From positions 1-50,217 of the forward strand of contig JAAWCE010000061.1 of the NCBI GenBank assembly GCA_022793065.1: 50,217 bases of DNA, read 5' to 3'. Made by a program: the position numbers and the translations under genes. The DNA comes from Lachnospiraceae bacterium (GTDB lineage Bacteria > Bacillota > Clostridia > Lachnospirales > Lachnospiraceae). The notes under the pieces are model-generated. The model had not been told where the DNA came from, searched no databases, and saw nothing but the letters and a program-made list of their open reading frames with translations. Shown piece after piece: positions 42,001-50,217 of the stretch (the first letter of the stretch is position 1; the number at the start of each line of letters is the position of its first letter).

Positions 42001-43950
42001 ACAATTGCCCCTGTTCGGCCGGACAAATGTGCGCCTGTGATTGAAGACAGCGATAAGACATTGACCAAAATATGCTATGACAGAGCGCATGAATTGTATG
42101 GTCCTGATTTGCCGGAGATTGTGAAGGCGCGTTTGGACAAAGAGTTGAATTCCATCATCAAGAACGGGTTTGCGGTAATGTATATTATTGCGCAGAAACT
42201 GGTGTGGAAGTCAGTGGAAGACGGTTATCTGGTGGGGTCCAGAGGAAGCGTGGGCAGTTCTTTTGTGGCCACTATGGCAGGGATTACGGAGATTAATCCT
42301 CTCAGCCCTCATTATTATTGCAGTAAATGTCATTATGTGGACTTCGATGAGGAAGACGTGAAAGCATATGCGGGAAAAGCTGGGGTTGATATGCCGGACA
42401 AAGTATGCCCCCAATGCGGTGAATGGCTGCACAAAGATGGATTTGATATTCCTTTTGAGACATTTTTGGGGTTTAAGGGGGACAAGGAACCTGATATTGA
42501 CCTGAATTTCTCAGGAGAGTATCAATCCAAAGCACATAAATATACAGAAGTAATCTTTGGGGCGGGGCAAACCTTTCGTGCCGGTACCATTGCGACGCTG
42601 GCGGATAAGACAGCCTTTGGATATGTAAAGAGATATTATGAGGAACGGGGACAGCATAAGCGCAACAGCGAGATTGATCGTATCGTCACTGGATGTACGG
42701 GAATCCGCAGAAGTACCGGGCAGCATCCGGGCGGTATTGTAGTATTGCCGTTGGGGCAGGATATTAATTCTTTTACGCCTGTGCAACATCCGGCAAATGA
42801 TATGACAACGGATATTATCACCACTCATTTTGATTATCATTCCATAGATCATAACCTTTTGAAACTAGATATTCTGGGACACGATGATCCCACCATGATT
42901 CGTATGCTGCAGGATTTAACAGGTGTGGACCCTTTGACCATACCCCTTGACGGGCAGGATGTAATGTCATTGTTTCAGGGTACGGATGCCTTGGGAGTTA
43001 CACCGGAGCAAATCGGCGGTATTAGGTTGGGGCTTCTTGGAATTCCTGAGTTCGGCACCGACTTTGCAATGCAGATGGTAATTGATGCGAAACCCCAGGC
43101 TTTTTCGGATTTGGTGCGCATTTCCGGTTTGTCCCATGGAACGGATGTATGGATTGGAAACGCGAAAGATTTGATTATGAGCGGCACGGCTACCATATCT
43201 ACGGCTGTTTGTACTCGTGACGATATTATGCTATATCTGATGCAGATGGGCGTGGAGCCAGGTCTTTCTTTTACGATTATGGAAAGTGTCAGAAAGGGAA
43301 AAGGTCTGAAAAGTGAGTGGATTGATGAGATGAAAGCCCATGATGTGCCTGACTGGTACATAGGTTCTTGTAAAAAGATTAAATATATGTTTCCAAAGGC
43401 CCATGCTGCGGCTTATGTTATGATGGCATGGCGCATTGGGTATTGTAAGATTCATTATCCACTGGCATATTATGCGGCATTTTTCAGTATTCGGGCAAAA
43501 GCGTTTTCTTATTCGCTGATGTGTCAGGGGCAGGCGCATTTGGAGGCTTCCATGAAAGAATATAAGCGACGGATGGAGGCTGCATCTAATAAGGAACCGG
43601 GTGCAGAACCTCTTTCCAATAAGGAAGAACTTTCCTATAATGATATGAAAATTGTGCTGGAAATGTATGCACGGGGATACGAGTTTACCCCCATTGATAT
43701 TTTTACGGCCAATTCCCGTACATTTCAGATTGTGGAGGGGAAACTGATGCCATCCATTAACAGTATTGACGGACTGGGAGAAAAGGTTGCGGATTCTATT
43801 GTGGAAGCAGCAAAGGACGGCCCGTTTCTTTCAAAAGATGATTTCAGGGAGCGGGCGAAGGTATCCAAAACGGTAGTGGATTTGATGGCGTCTCTTGGGT
43901 TGTTGGGAAATCTGCCAGAGTCTAATCAGTTAAGTTTGTTTGATTTTTAA
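39007..43950 (+). CDS. polC: DNA polymerase III PolC-type alpha subunit with low-complexity insert
   Basis: PolC is the replicative polymerase with proofreading of low-GC Gram-positives. Domains in order are: the N-terminal domain (1-195), an insert (about 198-347) rich in Gly, Ser, Asn, Ala and Gln, and an OB domain (IRGSILKLDSREIKNEKTIV, about 383). Then follow PHP (HCHTKMSDMDG, about 479), the DnaQ-type exonuclease inserted in PHP (VVFDIETTGFSP, about 584), the polymerase core (GSRGSVGSSFVATM, about 1078; PDIDLNFSGEYQ) with a zinc motif (CSKCHYVD...CPQCGEW, about 1106-1140), and HhH/C-terminal motifs. At 1647 residues it is about 200 longer than the Bacillus enzyme, mainly because of the insert. 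Two ATGs (39007, 39010) can start it. Confidence 0.96.
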   Translation: MMTTQKLFFDVFPTLKIQGTLHDILEQAKIERVSATKQKDRLSVYLFSTRLILKEDIRMTEREIKRQLFPNVSLLIRIRERFELSAQYTPENLMDIYRESILSELQEYSHIEYNAFRTADISYPNQEKVLLTIEDTVLNRSKEGELVRVLEKILVERCGLNVGIEVAYKEACTGKYAQDDALRIQMRVNEIYQRTKNAAGKAAEADGSINQNHGEQNSAYGGMGRTADSAHSGKQRSNGHMDNHRGSMKNSGENGAAGQKAGVETAGFGGKNVGGYQAGNSSEQEHNGSSGQLRAGSANASGAAGSSMPQGYSSLKGKSGGLTQSYGASGKSGNFRRGEFRRSGEYGHSLKQSDNPDVLYGRDFDEECMPIEDIVGELGDVTIRGSILKLDSREIKNEKTIVTFDVTDYTDTITIKLFTKNEFVKELMGSLKPGTFVKIKGVATLDKFDHEITIGSLTGIKKISDFTTMRMDTAPHKRVELHCHTKMSDMDGVSEVKDIVKRAYKWGHSAIAITDHGVVQGYTNANHVWDDLWGAEKAKRKEAGDANPDRQDFFKVIYGLEAYLVDDLKEIVTGDRGQNLAEDFVVFDIETTGFSPVNNRIIEIGAVKVSGGEVTERFSTFVNPQVPIPFEIEKLTGIRDDMVQDAPLIEEILPQFLAFSRGCVLVAHNAGFDMSFIIENVRRLGISIPEIEGSEDRLAKGQTPNLDIAEKGQGNAGGMFTYVDTVGIARVLLPDQAKHTLDAVAKTLNISLENHHRAVDDAECTAWIFVKFIKMLAEQNIHTLAQVNALGASSDEMVKKLPSYHAIILAKNDLGRINLYRLVSESHLKYFHRNPRIPKSLVMKYREGLILGSACEAGELYRALLDGQSDMQIARLVKFYDYLEIQPTGNNKFMIASERMRDINSIEDIQNINRRIVKLGEQFRKPVVATCDVHFLDPEDEVYRRIIMTGKGFADADDQAPLYLHTTDEMLEEFSYLGSDKAYEIVVKNTNMIADMIETIAPVRPDKCAPVIEDSDKTLTKICYDRAHELYGPDLPEIVKARLDKELNSIIKNGFAVMYIIAQKLVWKSVEDGYLVGSRGSVGSSFVATMAGITEINPLSPHYYCSKCHYVDFDEEDVKAYAGKAGVDMPDKVCPQCGEWLHKDGFDIPFETFLGFKGDKEPDIDLNFSGEYQSKAHKYTEVIFGAGQTFRAGTIATLADKTAFGYVKRYYEERGQHKRNSEIDRIVTGCTGIRRSTGQHPGGIVVLPLGQDINSFTPVQHPANDMTTDIITTHFDYHSIDHNLLKLDILGHDDPTMIRMLQDLTGVDPLTIPLDGQDVMSLFQGTDALGVTPEQIGGIRLGLLGIPEFGTDFAMQMVIDAKPQAFSDLVRISGLSHGTDVWIGNAKDLIMSGTATISTAVCTRDDIMLYLMQMGVEPGLSFTIMESVRKGKGLKSEWIDEMKAHDVPDWYIGSCKKIKYMFPKAHAAAYVMMAWRIGYCKIHYPLAYYAAFFSIRAKAFSYSLMCQGQAHLEASMKEYKRRMEAASNKEPGAEPLSNKEELSYNDMKIVLEMYARGYEFTPIDIFTANSRTFQIVEGKLMPSINSIDGLGEKVADSIVEAAKDGPFLSKDDFRERAKVSKTVVDLMASLGLLGNLPESNQLSLFDF

Positions 43951-44996
43951 AGATCATGGAGCGTTTTGGGGCGAAGTAGTTTTTGACGCAGCCATAAAGG
44001 AAGTTTGTTCTCGAATATATAATGGCTTACAAGAGCCAGCACAACACTTATGGCGATACTGATAACCGTTCCTAAAAGAGCATGGGGCGTGCACACGGAG
44101 AAATCGAAAACCGCTCGGTCCAGCAGCATTACCGGGTAGTAATGCACTAAATATAAAGAAAAGCTGATATTTCCCAATTTCACCAAGGGTAAGGGGATTT
44201 TAGGCAAATAGAGGCCGGCTGTAAAGGTGCATAATACGATGAGCAGGGCTGGCAGCCCCCAAAGGAGCGGGCGTCGAAAGCCCAGAATGTTGATATCAGG
44301 TTTTGTGATAAGCAACCCCAAAAAACATATAAAGATCCCCGCAATACAAAGAGGGAGGCAGGCGGAAGATAATTTTTGCTCCTGTCTGAGCTGGTACAGT
44401 TTCCGGGCAATATAATAGCTGAGAATGCCAAAAGTAAACTCCAGCATTACGGGGCTGCCATAGAAGGCGAGAAAAAGGGGAGGGGCGGGCAGCAGGTTTG
44501 CGGAAAGGACAGTTCCAAGCAGCAAAATACTGCAGATAAGCCCCCTATAATTGTGATTGATTTTCAGAGCAATAAAAAACAGTAAATAAAAAAATATTTC
44601 ACAATTTATCGTCCAGCCGATTCGCATAAGAGGTTGAATTGCACCGCCTCCCATATCAAAAGGAATGAAAAGCAGACTTTTTATGAGAAATATTGGATTG
44701 GCATGGCTTTGTTCAAACATTTGCGGAAAAACCGTCAGAAGCAAAAACGTTCCTAAGGTCATTAAAACATACAAGGGCAGAATACGGATCAGGCGTTTTC
44801 TTACAAAATATTGCGTATTTGTATGTGTGGAAAACATAATCATAAAGCCGCTGATACAAAAAAAGATATCCACGCCGAAAGCGCCGCAGTTTAAAAAACG
44901 AATATGTTCCAATATGATAAAAAGGGCTGTGATACCTCGCAATGCTTGAATACTGTCAAAATGCTGACGGTGAAATTCGTTGTCTAGTGTGTTCAT
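43947..44996 (-). CDS. Acyltransferase 3 family membrane protein
   Basis: The 349-residue protein has about ten membrane helices and the acyltransferase-3 signature: QALRGITALFIILEHIRF with the catalytic-type His (about residue 27), GVDIFFCISGFMIMFS (about 36-51) and FVRKRLIRILPLYVLMTL. Such proteins O-acetylate surface polysaccharide, peptidoglycan or lipids. I start at 44996 (GGGAGAG upstream) rather than 45041. The 3' end overlaps the polC stop by four bases on the opposite strand. A 28-bp inverted repeat pair lies 24 bp upstream, exactly where the promoter should be, raising the possibility of phase-variable expression. Confidence 0.85.
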   Translation of the reverse strand: MNTLDNEFHRQHFDSIQALRGITALFIILEHIRFLNCGAFGVDIFFCISGFMIMFSTHTNTQYFVRKRLIRILPLYVLMTLGTFLLLTVFPQMFEQSHANPIFLIKSLLFIPFDMGGGAIQPLMRIGWTINCEIFFYLLFFIALKINHNYRGLICSILLLGTVLSANLLPAPPLFLAFYGSPVMLEFTFGILSYYIARKLYQLRQEQKLSSACLPLCIAGIFICFLGLLITKPDINILGFRRPLLWGLPALLIVLCTFTAGLYLPKIPLPLVKLGNISFSLYLVHYYPVMLLDRAVFDFSVCTPHALLGTVISIAISVVLALVSHYIFENKLPLWLRQKLLRPKTLHDL

Positions 44997-45019
44997 TTTT
45001 CTCTCCCTGGTTATTGAAA

Positions 45020-45168
45020 AAATTATGACACGCAAATGCACAGATACGTACTATGATATAAGTGCGTAATTTAAGGATTTTACTCATAAGTATATTATGT
45101 TTCGATTTTTCGTTTCATCTGTATTAGGTGCAGGAATTATGTATCTATGCATTTGCGTGTCATAATTT
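45020..45168. repeat. 28-bp inverted repeats flanking a 93-bp AT-rich segment
   Basis: The arms 45020-45047 (begins AAATTATGACACGCAAATGC) and 45141-45168 are reverse complements with one mismatch in 28. The enclosed 93 bp hold no ORF. The pair sits between the divergent acyltransferase and beta-CASP genes, next to the acyltransferase start. It may be an invertible promoter segment or a small MITE with terminal inverted repeats. Obvious target-site duplications are not visible, and no recombinase gene is near. Confidence 0.85.
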
Positions 45169-45220
45169 ATTATATAGATTGGACGAAAAAAAGCAATGAA
45201 TTTTAAAATGAAATAAACAC

Positions 45221-45249
45221 TTTACTTTGGCAGAAAGATATACTAAAAT
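45221..45249 (+). promoter_or_regulatory. Promoter of the beta-CASP nuclease gene
   Basis: TTTACT (45221-45226), a 17-bp spacer and TAAAAT (45244-45249) form a plausible promoter outside the inverted-repeat element, giving a leader of about 160 nt. Confidence 0.45.
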
Positions 45250-45260
45250 AAATTTAGAAG

Positions 45261-45287
45261 CGGACATGGAAGAAAAAGGCATGTCCG
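45261..45287 (+). promoter_or_regulatory. Inverted repeat at the transcript start
   Basis: CGGACATG and CATGTCCG form a perfect 8-bp inverted repeat with an 11-bp spacer, immediately after the predicted start site. It may be a repressor operator or a 5' stabilising hairpin. Confidence 0.45.
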
Positions 45288-45416
45288 GATCAGTTTAGGA
45301 GGGCGGCGAGAGAATTAAAATATCGTTTAGGGAATAGCTTGCCATAACAGTTTGGATGAACGGTCTGGCATGGTGACAGGAGACAACGGGTTTGGGATAA
45401 GACAGGAGGGAATGGT

Positions 45417-47015
45417 ATGAAGCTGATTTTTGTGGGTGCTGATCATGAAGTGACGGGAAGCTGCCATTATCTTGAGGCAGGTGGAAAGCATATTTTAGTG
45501 GATTACGGTATGGAGCAGGGGGTGAATGTGTTCGAGAATGTGGAACTGCCTGTGGACGAGGCACAGATCGATTATGTATTTCTGACCCATGCCCATATTG
45601 ACCATTCCGGATTATTGCCGCTTTTGTATGCAAGAGGGTTTCGGGGACAGATATATGCCACGGATGCCACATCGGATTTGTGCAGTATTATGCTTCGGGA
45701 TTGTGCGCATATCCAGATGATGGAGGCAGAATGGAAGAACAGAAAGGCAAAAAGAAGCGACGGGCTGAATGTGATGGAACCTCTTTATACTATGGAGGAT
45801 GCAGAAGGGGTTATCAAATGTTTTGAACCTTGTCATTATGAACAGGAGATAGAAGTATGCGAGGGAATTAAGATTCGGTTTACAGATATTGGACATCTGT
45901 TGGGATCTTCGAGTATTGAAGTGTGGCTGACCGAAGAGGGGCGGACAAAGAAAATTGTATTTTCCGGAGATATTGGTAATAAAAATCTGCCTTTGCTGCG
46001 GGACCCGGCTTATACGGAAGAAGCGGATTATGTGGTGATGGAATCTACATATGGCAACAGGCTGCATGCGGCAGAGAACCCGGACTATGTGAAGGAATTG
46101 GCGGGGATATTGCAGGAAACCTTTGACCGGGGCGGAAATGTAGTGATTCCTTCCTTTGCTGTAGGGCGCACGCAGGAACTGCTTTATTTTCTGCGTAAGA
46201 TAAAAGTGGGACGCATGGTGAAGGGACATGAGAATTTTCCGGTGTATGTGGATAGTCCGTTGGCTGTGGAGGCCACGGGTATTTTCCAGGATAATCGAAT
46301 GGAATGTTTTGGCGATGAGGCGATGGAGTTGGCCAGGGAGGGGATTAATCCCATTTCTTTTGCAGGATTAAAGTTGGCGATTACCAGTGAAGAATCAAAG
46401 GAAATAAATTTTATTGATACCCCAAAGGTTATCATTTCCGCATCAGGTATGTGTGAGGCAGGGCGTATTAGGCATCATTTGAAGCATAATTTATGGCGGC
46501 CGGAGTGTACGATCCTTTTTGTGGGATATCAGGCGGTGGGAACTCTGGGCAGACTGATTGTGGAAGGAATTGATGAAGTGAAGCTTTTTGGAGAATCCAT
46601 ACATATTCGTGCGGAGATTAGAAAGCTGATCGGTATGAGTGGGCATGCCGATAAAAACGGACTCATTGAATGGCTTTCCGGGTTTGAAGAAAAGCCAAGA
46701 AAGGTTTTTGTCGTACACGGCGAAGACAGTGTGTGCATGGAATTTGCGGAATGTCTGAGGGTGGAGTATGGCTATAATACCTATGCGCCATACAGTGGGA
46801 CGGAATTTGATTTGTTGTCTGGGAAGCTATTGTATGAGGCTGCTCCAATGCCGGTGAAGAAGAAAGTCAAATCCATTGCATCCAGCGTATATGCAAGATT
46901 GCTTGCGGCTGCAAAAAGGCTGCTTGCTTTGGTACAGAGGAGCGATGGTATGGCCAATAAAGATATGGGAAAATTTGCGGATCAGATTAATTCTCTTTGT
47001 GATAAATGGGAATAG
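45417..47015 (+). CDS. MBL-fold / beta-CASP ribonuclease-like protein
   Basis: The 532-residue protein begins MKLIFVGADHEVTGSCHYLE and has the metallo-beta-lactamase zinc motif FLTHAHIDHSGLLPLLY (about 56-72), then DIGHLLGSSSIEVW and FSGDIGN (about 160-185). The beta-CASP part includes VVIPSFAVGRTQELLYFL, VYVDSPLAVEATGIF, VIISASGMCEAGRI and GMSGHADKNGL. Relatives of CPSF73/YSH1 process RNA; bacterial versions of this length are presumed RNases. The last 60 residues are a basic extension. The start has AGGAGGGA. It is followed 43 bp later by folA. Confidence 0.9.
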   Translation: MKLIFVGADHEVTGSCHYLEAGGKHILVDYGMEQGVNVFENVELPVDEAQIDYVFLTHAHIDHSGLLPLLYARGFRGQIYATDATSDLCSIMLRDCAHIQMMEAEWKNRKAKRSDGLNVMEPLYTMEDAEGVIKCFEPCHYEQEIEVCEGIKIRFTDIGHLLGSSSIEVWLTEEGRTKKIVFSGDIGNKNLPLLRDPAYTEEADYVVMESTYGNRLHAAENPDYVKELAGILQETFDRGGNVVIPSFAVGRTQELLYFLRKIKVGRMVKGHENFPVYVDSPLAVEATGIFQDNRMECFGDEAMELAREGINPISFAGLKLAITSEESKEINFIDTPKVIISASGMCEAGRIRHHLKHNLWRPECTILFVGYQAVGTLGRLIVEGIDEVKLFGESIHIRAEIRKLIGMSGHADKNGLIEWLSGFEEKPRKVFVVHGEDSVCMEFAECLRVEYGYNTYAPYSGTEFDLLSGKLLYEAAPMPVKKKVKSIASSVYARLLAAAKRLLALVQRSDGMANKDMGKFADQINSLCDKWE

Positions 47016-47058
47016 AAACAGTTTGGCAAGGATTGATATATGGTCATAGGGGGAAGGT

Positions 47059-47556
47059 ATGAATATAATTGCAGCGGTGGATAGTAATTGGGCAATAGGC
47101 CGAAAGGGACAGCTTCTTGTGCGTATTCCCAATGACCATAAACAGTTTCGGCTTGAAACCATGGGAAAGGTTGTGGTTTATGGACATAAGACATTGGAGA
47201 CATTTCCTCAGGGGATGCCGTTGGAGGGAAGAGTCAATATTGTTTTATCCAGGACTGCGGATTATCAGGTCAAAGGTGCAGTGACGGTACATTCTTTGGA
47301 GCAGCTAATGAAAAAGCTGGGCGCATATCCAACCGAAGATATATATGTCATTGGGGGAGCAAGCGTATATCGGCAGATGATTCCTTATTGTGATGTGGCC
47401 CATATTACAAAAATAGACCATAAATACGAAGCGGATGCTTATTTCCCTAATTTGGAGGAAGATTCGGAATGGGAGCTTACGGCGGACAGTGATGAACAGA
47501 CTTATTTTGATATTACATATTCTTTTCTGCGGTATGAGCGGAAAAGGAAAGGGTAA
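47059..47556 (+). CDS. folA: Dihydrofolate reductase
   Basis: The 165-residue enzyme reduces dihydrofolate to tetrahydrofolate with NADPH. It begins MNIIAAVDSNWAIGRKGQLL and has the acidic substrate-binding residue in IPNDHKQFR (about 27-35), the NADPH-binding GKVVVYGHKTLETFPQG (about 40-56) and IYVIGGASVYRQMI (about 95-108). The usual Arg in the MGRKT motif is His here (YGHKT), a small departure from the common sequence. The length is normal. The start follows GGGGGAAGG. Confidence 0.95.
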   Translation: MNIIAAVDSNWAIGRKGQLLVRIPNDHKQFRLETMGKVVVYGHKTLETFPQGMPLEGRVNIVLSRTADYQVKGAVTVHSLEQLMKKLGAYPTEDIYVIGGASVYRQMIPYCDVAHITKIDHKYEADAYFPNLEEDSEWELTADSDEQTYFDITYSFLRYERKRKG

Positions 47557-47612
47557 TATATAAATTGAGAGATACTATGTAAGAATATACAAATAGAAAG
47601 AAGGAAGGAAAA

Positions 47613-48638
47613 ATGGAAAAGAAAGATATTGATTGGAGCAATCTCGGATTTGGGTATGTAAAAACGGATATGAGATATGTTTCAAATTTTAAAGATGGAG
47701 CCTGGGATGAGGGAACATTGACAGAAGATGCTAATATTGTCCTAAATGAATGTGCGGGGGTTTTGCAGTATGCACAGACCATATTTGAAGGATTGAAGGC
47801 ATATACCACCGAAGACGGACACATTGTAGCATTTCGTCCCGATTTGAATGCGGAGCGTATGGAGGATTCTGCAAGGCGACTTGAAATGCCGGCATTTCCC
47901 AAAGATCGTTTTGTAGATGCCATTACAAGGGTAGTAAAGGCCAATGAGGCGTATGTACCTCCTTATGGCAGTGGCGCTACATTGTATTTGCGTCCCTATA
48001 TGTTTGGGTTTAATTCTGTTATTGGTGTGAAACCGGCAACGGAGTATCAGTTTCGTGTATTTGCAACTCCTGTGGGACCATATTTTAAAGGCGGGGCAAA
48101 GCCTTTGACCATTCGGGTCAGTGATTTTGACCGCGCGGCGCCTCATGGAACAGGGCATATTAAGGCCGGTTTAAACTATGCCATGAGTCTCCATGCCATT
48201 GTCAGCGCCCATGAAGAGGGATTTGATGAGAATATGTATCTTGACCCAGGGACACGTACCAAAGTTGAGGAGACGGGAGGGGCCAATTTTCTGTTTGTGA
48301 CAAAAGATGGCGGGGTGGTTACGCCGAAGTCTGACAGTATATTACCTTCTATTACAAGACGTTCTCTGATGTATGTTGCGAAAGAATATCTTGGGCTGAA
48401 GGTGGAGGAAAGGGAAGTTCTTTTAAGTGAGGTAAAAGATTTTGCAGAGTGTGGACTCTGTGGTACGGCGGCGGTGATTTCTCCTGTGGGAAAGATTGTT
48501 GATCATGGGACAGAGATTTGTCTGCCAAGCGGTATGGAGGAAATGGGACCTGTGACCAGAAAGCTTTATGAGACGCTTACAGGGATACAGATGGGCAGAG
48601 TGGAAGCGCCCGAAGGCTGGATACATGTGATTAAGTGA
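47613..48638 (+). CDS. ilvE: Branched-chain amino acid aminotransferase
   Basis: The 341-residue class IV, PLP-dependent aminotransferase interconverts branched-chain amino acids and their 2-keto acids. Its signatures include LQYAQTIFEGLKAY (about 47-60), GATLYLRPYMFG, the catalytic lysine in GTGHIKAGLNYAMSL (about 180-195) and EVLLSEVKDFAECGLCGTAA (about 269-288). The length matches the BCAT-II type. The start is preceded by GAAGGAAGG. It ends 11 bp before the PpiC lipoprotein gene, likely the same transcript. Confidence 0.95.
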   Translation: MEKKDIDWSNLGFGYVKTDMRYVSNFKDGAWDEGTLTEDANIVLNECAGVLQYAQTIFEGLKAYTTEDGHIVAFRPDLNAERMEDSARRLEMPAFPKDRFVDAITRVVKANEAYVPPYGSGATLYLRPYMFGFNSVIGVKPATEYQFRVFATPVGPYFKGGAKPLTIRVSDFDRAAPHGTGHIKAGLNYAMSLHAIVSAHEEGFDENMYLDPGTRTKVEETGGANFLFVTKDGGVVTPKSDSILPSITRRSLMYVAKEYLGLKVEEREVLLSEVKDFAECGLCGTAAVISPVGKIVDHGTEICLPSGMEEMGPVTRKLYETLTGIQMGRVEAPEGWIHVIK

Positions 48639-48649
48639 GAGGTAGCTGC

Positions 48650-49777
48650 ATGAAGAGAAGATTGCCATTTGGTTTCTTCAGCCGGTTTATGTGCAAAAAG
48701 GCAACATTCGGATGGGGTGGATCGTCGTTTTTTAAGGCGATGACGCTGGTATGTATGTTGTTAAGTGTGATGACATTGTCGGCATGCGGCGGTGAAGGAA
48801 ATAATGCGAAGGTGATTTTTACCACAGGATTTGGTAAAGACGATGTATTCAGAATTGGAAACGAAGTGTGCACTGTACCAGAGATTATGGTATACTTGAC
48901 CAATACCGGAAATCAATATGAGAGCGTATATGGGGATGAGGTGTGGAAGATTTCTCTGGAAGGCGTGACTTTGGAGGAAAATATTAAGGAAACTGTATTG
49001 GCCAAAATAGCACAGATTAAGACCATGTGCCTGTTGGCAGGAGAGCGTGGAGTTGTACTGGAAGAGGAAGAAAAACAACGTGTAAAGGACGCAGCAGCAG
49101 AATATTTTGATTCGTTGAATGAATCGGAAAAGGCGCTGATGGGAGTGACAATTGATATTATAGAACAACTTTATGGGGAATATGTGCTTGCCGATAAAGT
49201 GTATCAATATATCATTCAGGATGTGAGGCCGGAAATTAGTGATGATGAAGCGCGCACAATTACAATACAGCATATTTTACTACGGACCTATACAGTTGAC
49301 CAGGAGGGCGGAAGAGAAGTCTTTTCGGACAAGGTCAGGCAATCCATATATGAAAAAGCCTGTGAAATACGTCAAAAAGTGGTGGATGGAGAGGCTGATT
49401 TTGTAGATATGGCTTCACGATTTAGTGAAGATTCCACAATTACGTATTCTTTTCGTAAGGGCGAGGCGGACGCGGCAATTGAAAAAGCGGCCTTTTTACT
49501 GGAAACAGGAGAAGTCAGTGAAGTGATTGAGACAGAGAATGGTTATCACATTTTGAAATGTGTCAGTACGTTCGACAGAGAACAGACGGACAGGAATAAG
49601 TTGGTAATCATAGAGGAAAAGCGTAGAGAAATATTTGGACAGGAGTATGATGCTTTTGTACAGGGATTGGCGCGCCAGCTCAATACGAAATTATGGGATG
49701 AGATAGTTCTGTTGCATGATGAAAATATCACTACGACAAGTTTTTTTGAGGTTTATGCAAAATATTTTTCACATTAA
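48650..49777 (+). CDS. PpiC-type peptidyl-prolyl isomerase lipoprotein (PrsA-like)
   Basis: The 375-residue protein has an unusually long N-terminal region before the signal helix (AMTLVCMLLSVMTLSACGG), with a lipobox LSAC at about 43-46, so it is predicted to be a surface lipoprotein. A SurA-like helical part follows, then a PpiC domain (about 200-310): TIQHILLRTYTV, ADFVDMASRFSEDST, VSEVIETENGYHILKCV. It would help fold secreted proteins outside the membrane, like PrsA. I take the ATG at 48650 (GAGGTAG upstream) as start. It directly follows ilvE. Confidence 0.9.
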   Translation: MKRRLPFGFFSRFMCKKATFGWGGSSFFKAMTLVCMLLSVMTLSACGGEGNNAKVIFTTGFGKDDVFRIGNEVCTVPEIMVYLTNTGNQYESVYGDEVWKISLEGVTLEENIKETVLAKIAQIKTMCLLAGERGVVLEEEEKQRVKDAAAEYFDSLNESEKALMGVTIDIIEQLYGEYVLADKVYQYIIQDVRPEISDDEARTITIQHILLRTYTVDQEGGREVFSDKVRQSIYEKACEIRQKVVDGEADFVDMASRFSEDSTITYSFRKGEADAAIEKAAFLLETGEVSEVIETENGYHILKCVSTFDREQTDRNKLVIIEEKRREIFGQEYDAFVQGLARQLNTKLWDEIVLLHDENITTTSFFEVYAKYFSH

Positions 49778-50217
49778 AATTTAGTTTGTTTTATTGCAGG
49801 TATGTCTGAAAACTTATATTATGAAAAGTAGTTTTCAGACACATCCTGGTCAGTGGTAACCTGACATATGCTCTATTTCTTCTAACAATAAATAATCAAT
49901 CATATTCTTATAATTCATTGTTTCAACAATTTTATTTATTGTTCCATCCTAAAAAATCATATTTTGTAGTTTCATGCAATAACAATTTCTATTTCAACTG
50001 TTAATATGCAGCGATGTTCACATGAGGTTCTGTTTTTGTTTGAATGAAGTATTCCATTTCTCTATAAGATAATTCTATGATGCTGGGGTCAAAACATAGT
50101 GTTTTCTATGTTTGAACCTCCACATGAACCTTGAAAATTTAATATTTTACAGTATATATGCCATAAGAGGCTTCATTAGCTTAGAATCATTGGCGCACTT
50201 CTGGCTTATATCTACGC
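49778..50217. other. Gene-free 3' edge with hairpins
   Basis: No coding region is supported. A perfect 12-bp inverted repeat, TGTCTGAAAACT (49803-49814) with AGTTTTCAGACA (49830-49841), follows the lipoprotein gene and may act as its terminator. A second hairpin, AAACATAG/CTATGTTT, is at 50092-50113. The sequence is AT-rich and could lead into an element beyond the window. Confidence 0.4.

Noticed and set aside
1..50217. tRNA, rRNA or tmRNA genes
   Set aside because: I looked for the conserved sequence blocks and cloverleaf patterns by eye and saw none; a dedicated scan would be needed to exclude a divergent one.

Overview
The window looks like chromosome of a spore-forming Clostridia, most probably a Lachnospiraceae. 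It has moderate GC with purine-rich Shine-Dalgarno sites and TTG/GTG starts. The cluster rpsT / gpr / spoIIP / lepA / hemW / sigK is typical of this group, and it also carries comM-dprA, ispG-polC and a BceAB-type ABC transporter. The family assignment is inference; no rRNA or tRNA is visible to confirm it.

Layout. 1-2.7 kb is a decayed accessory patch: an AAA-ATPase-like pseudogene, a CPBP-protease pseudogene, an intact DUF4062 gene, and an SOS-box promoter followed by a terminator with no ORF between. 2.7-8.5 kb holds DUF362, a histidine phosphatase, DUF6512 and a BceAB-type transporter whose long leader contains two copies of a structured repeat. 9.1-12.9 kb has mnmA, an unknown protein, a zinc-ribbon membrane protein and a TPM-domain protein. 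13.2-20.1 kb is rpsT, then gpr, spoIIP, lepA, hemW and an intact sigK without a skin element.

20.0-30.2 kb is the most interesting part. The last 59 bp of sigK occur three times as direct repeats (20009, 21972, 30160). Each copy still encodes the same C-terminus with its own stop and its own diverged terminator. Between copies 1 and 2 sits one AAA-ATPase/PD-(D/E)XK gene. Between copies 2 and 3 sits a four-gene operon: a zinc-ribbon REase, a DinG/XPD-type Fe-S helicase, a pPIWI_RE Argonaute-like protein and a YhcG/DUF1016 nuclease. Both cargoes end in the same 25-bp sequence directly before the sigK tail. This looks like tandem, recombinase-less defence islands inserted at the 3' end of sigK, each supplying a replacement gene end.

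30.7-50.2 kb returns to core genes: a MATE transporter, a degenerate HD-domain protein and a degenerate PilT, comM-dprA, ispG (again preceded by the structured repeat) and polC with a long low-complexity insert. Then come an acyltransferase behind a 28-bp inverted repeat that could be an invertible promoter or a MITE, a beta-CASP nuclease, folA, ilvE and a PpiC lipoprotein. The last 440 bp hold no gene that I can see.
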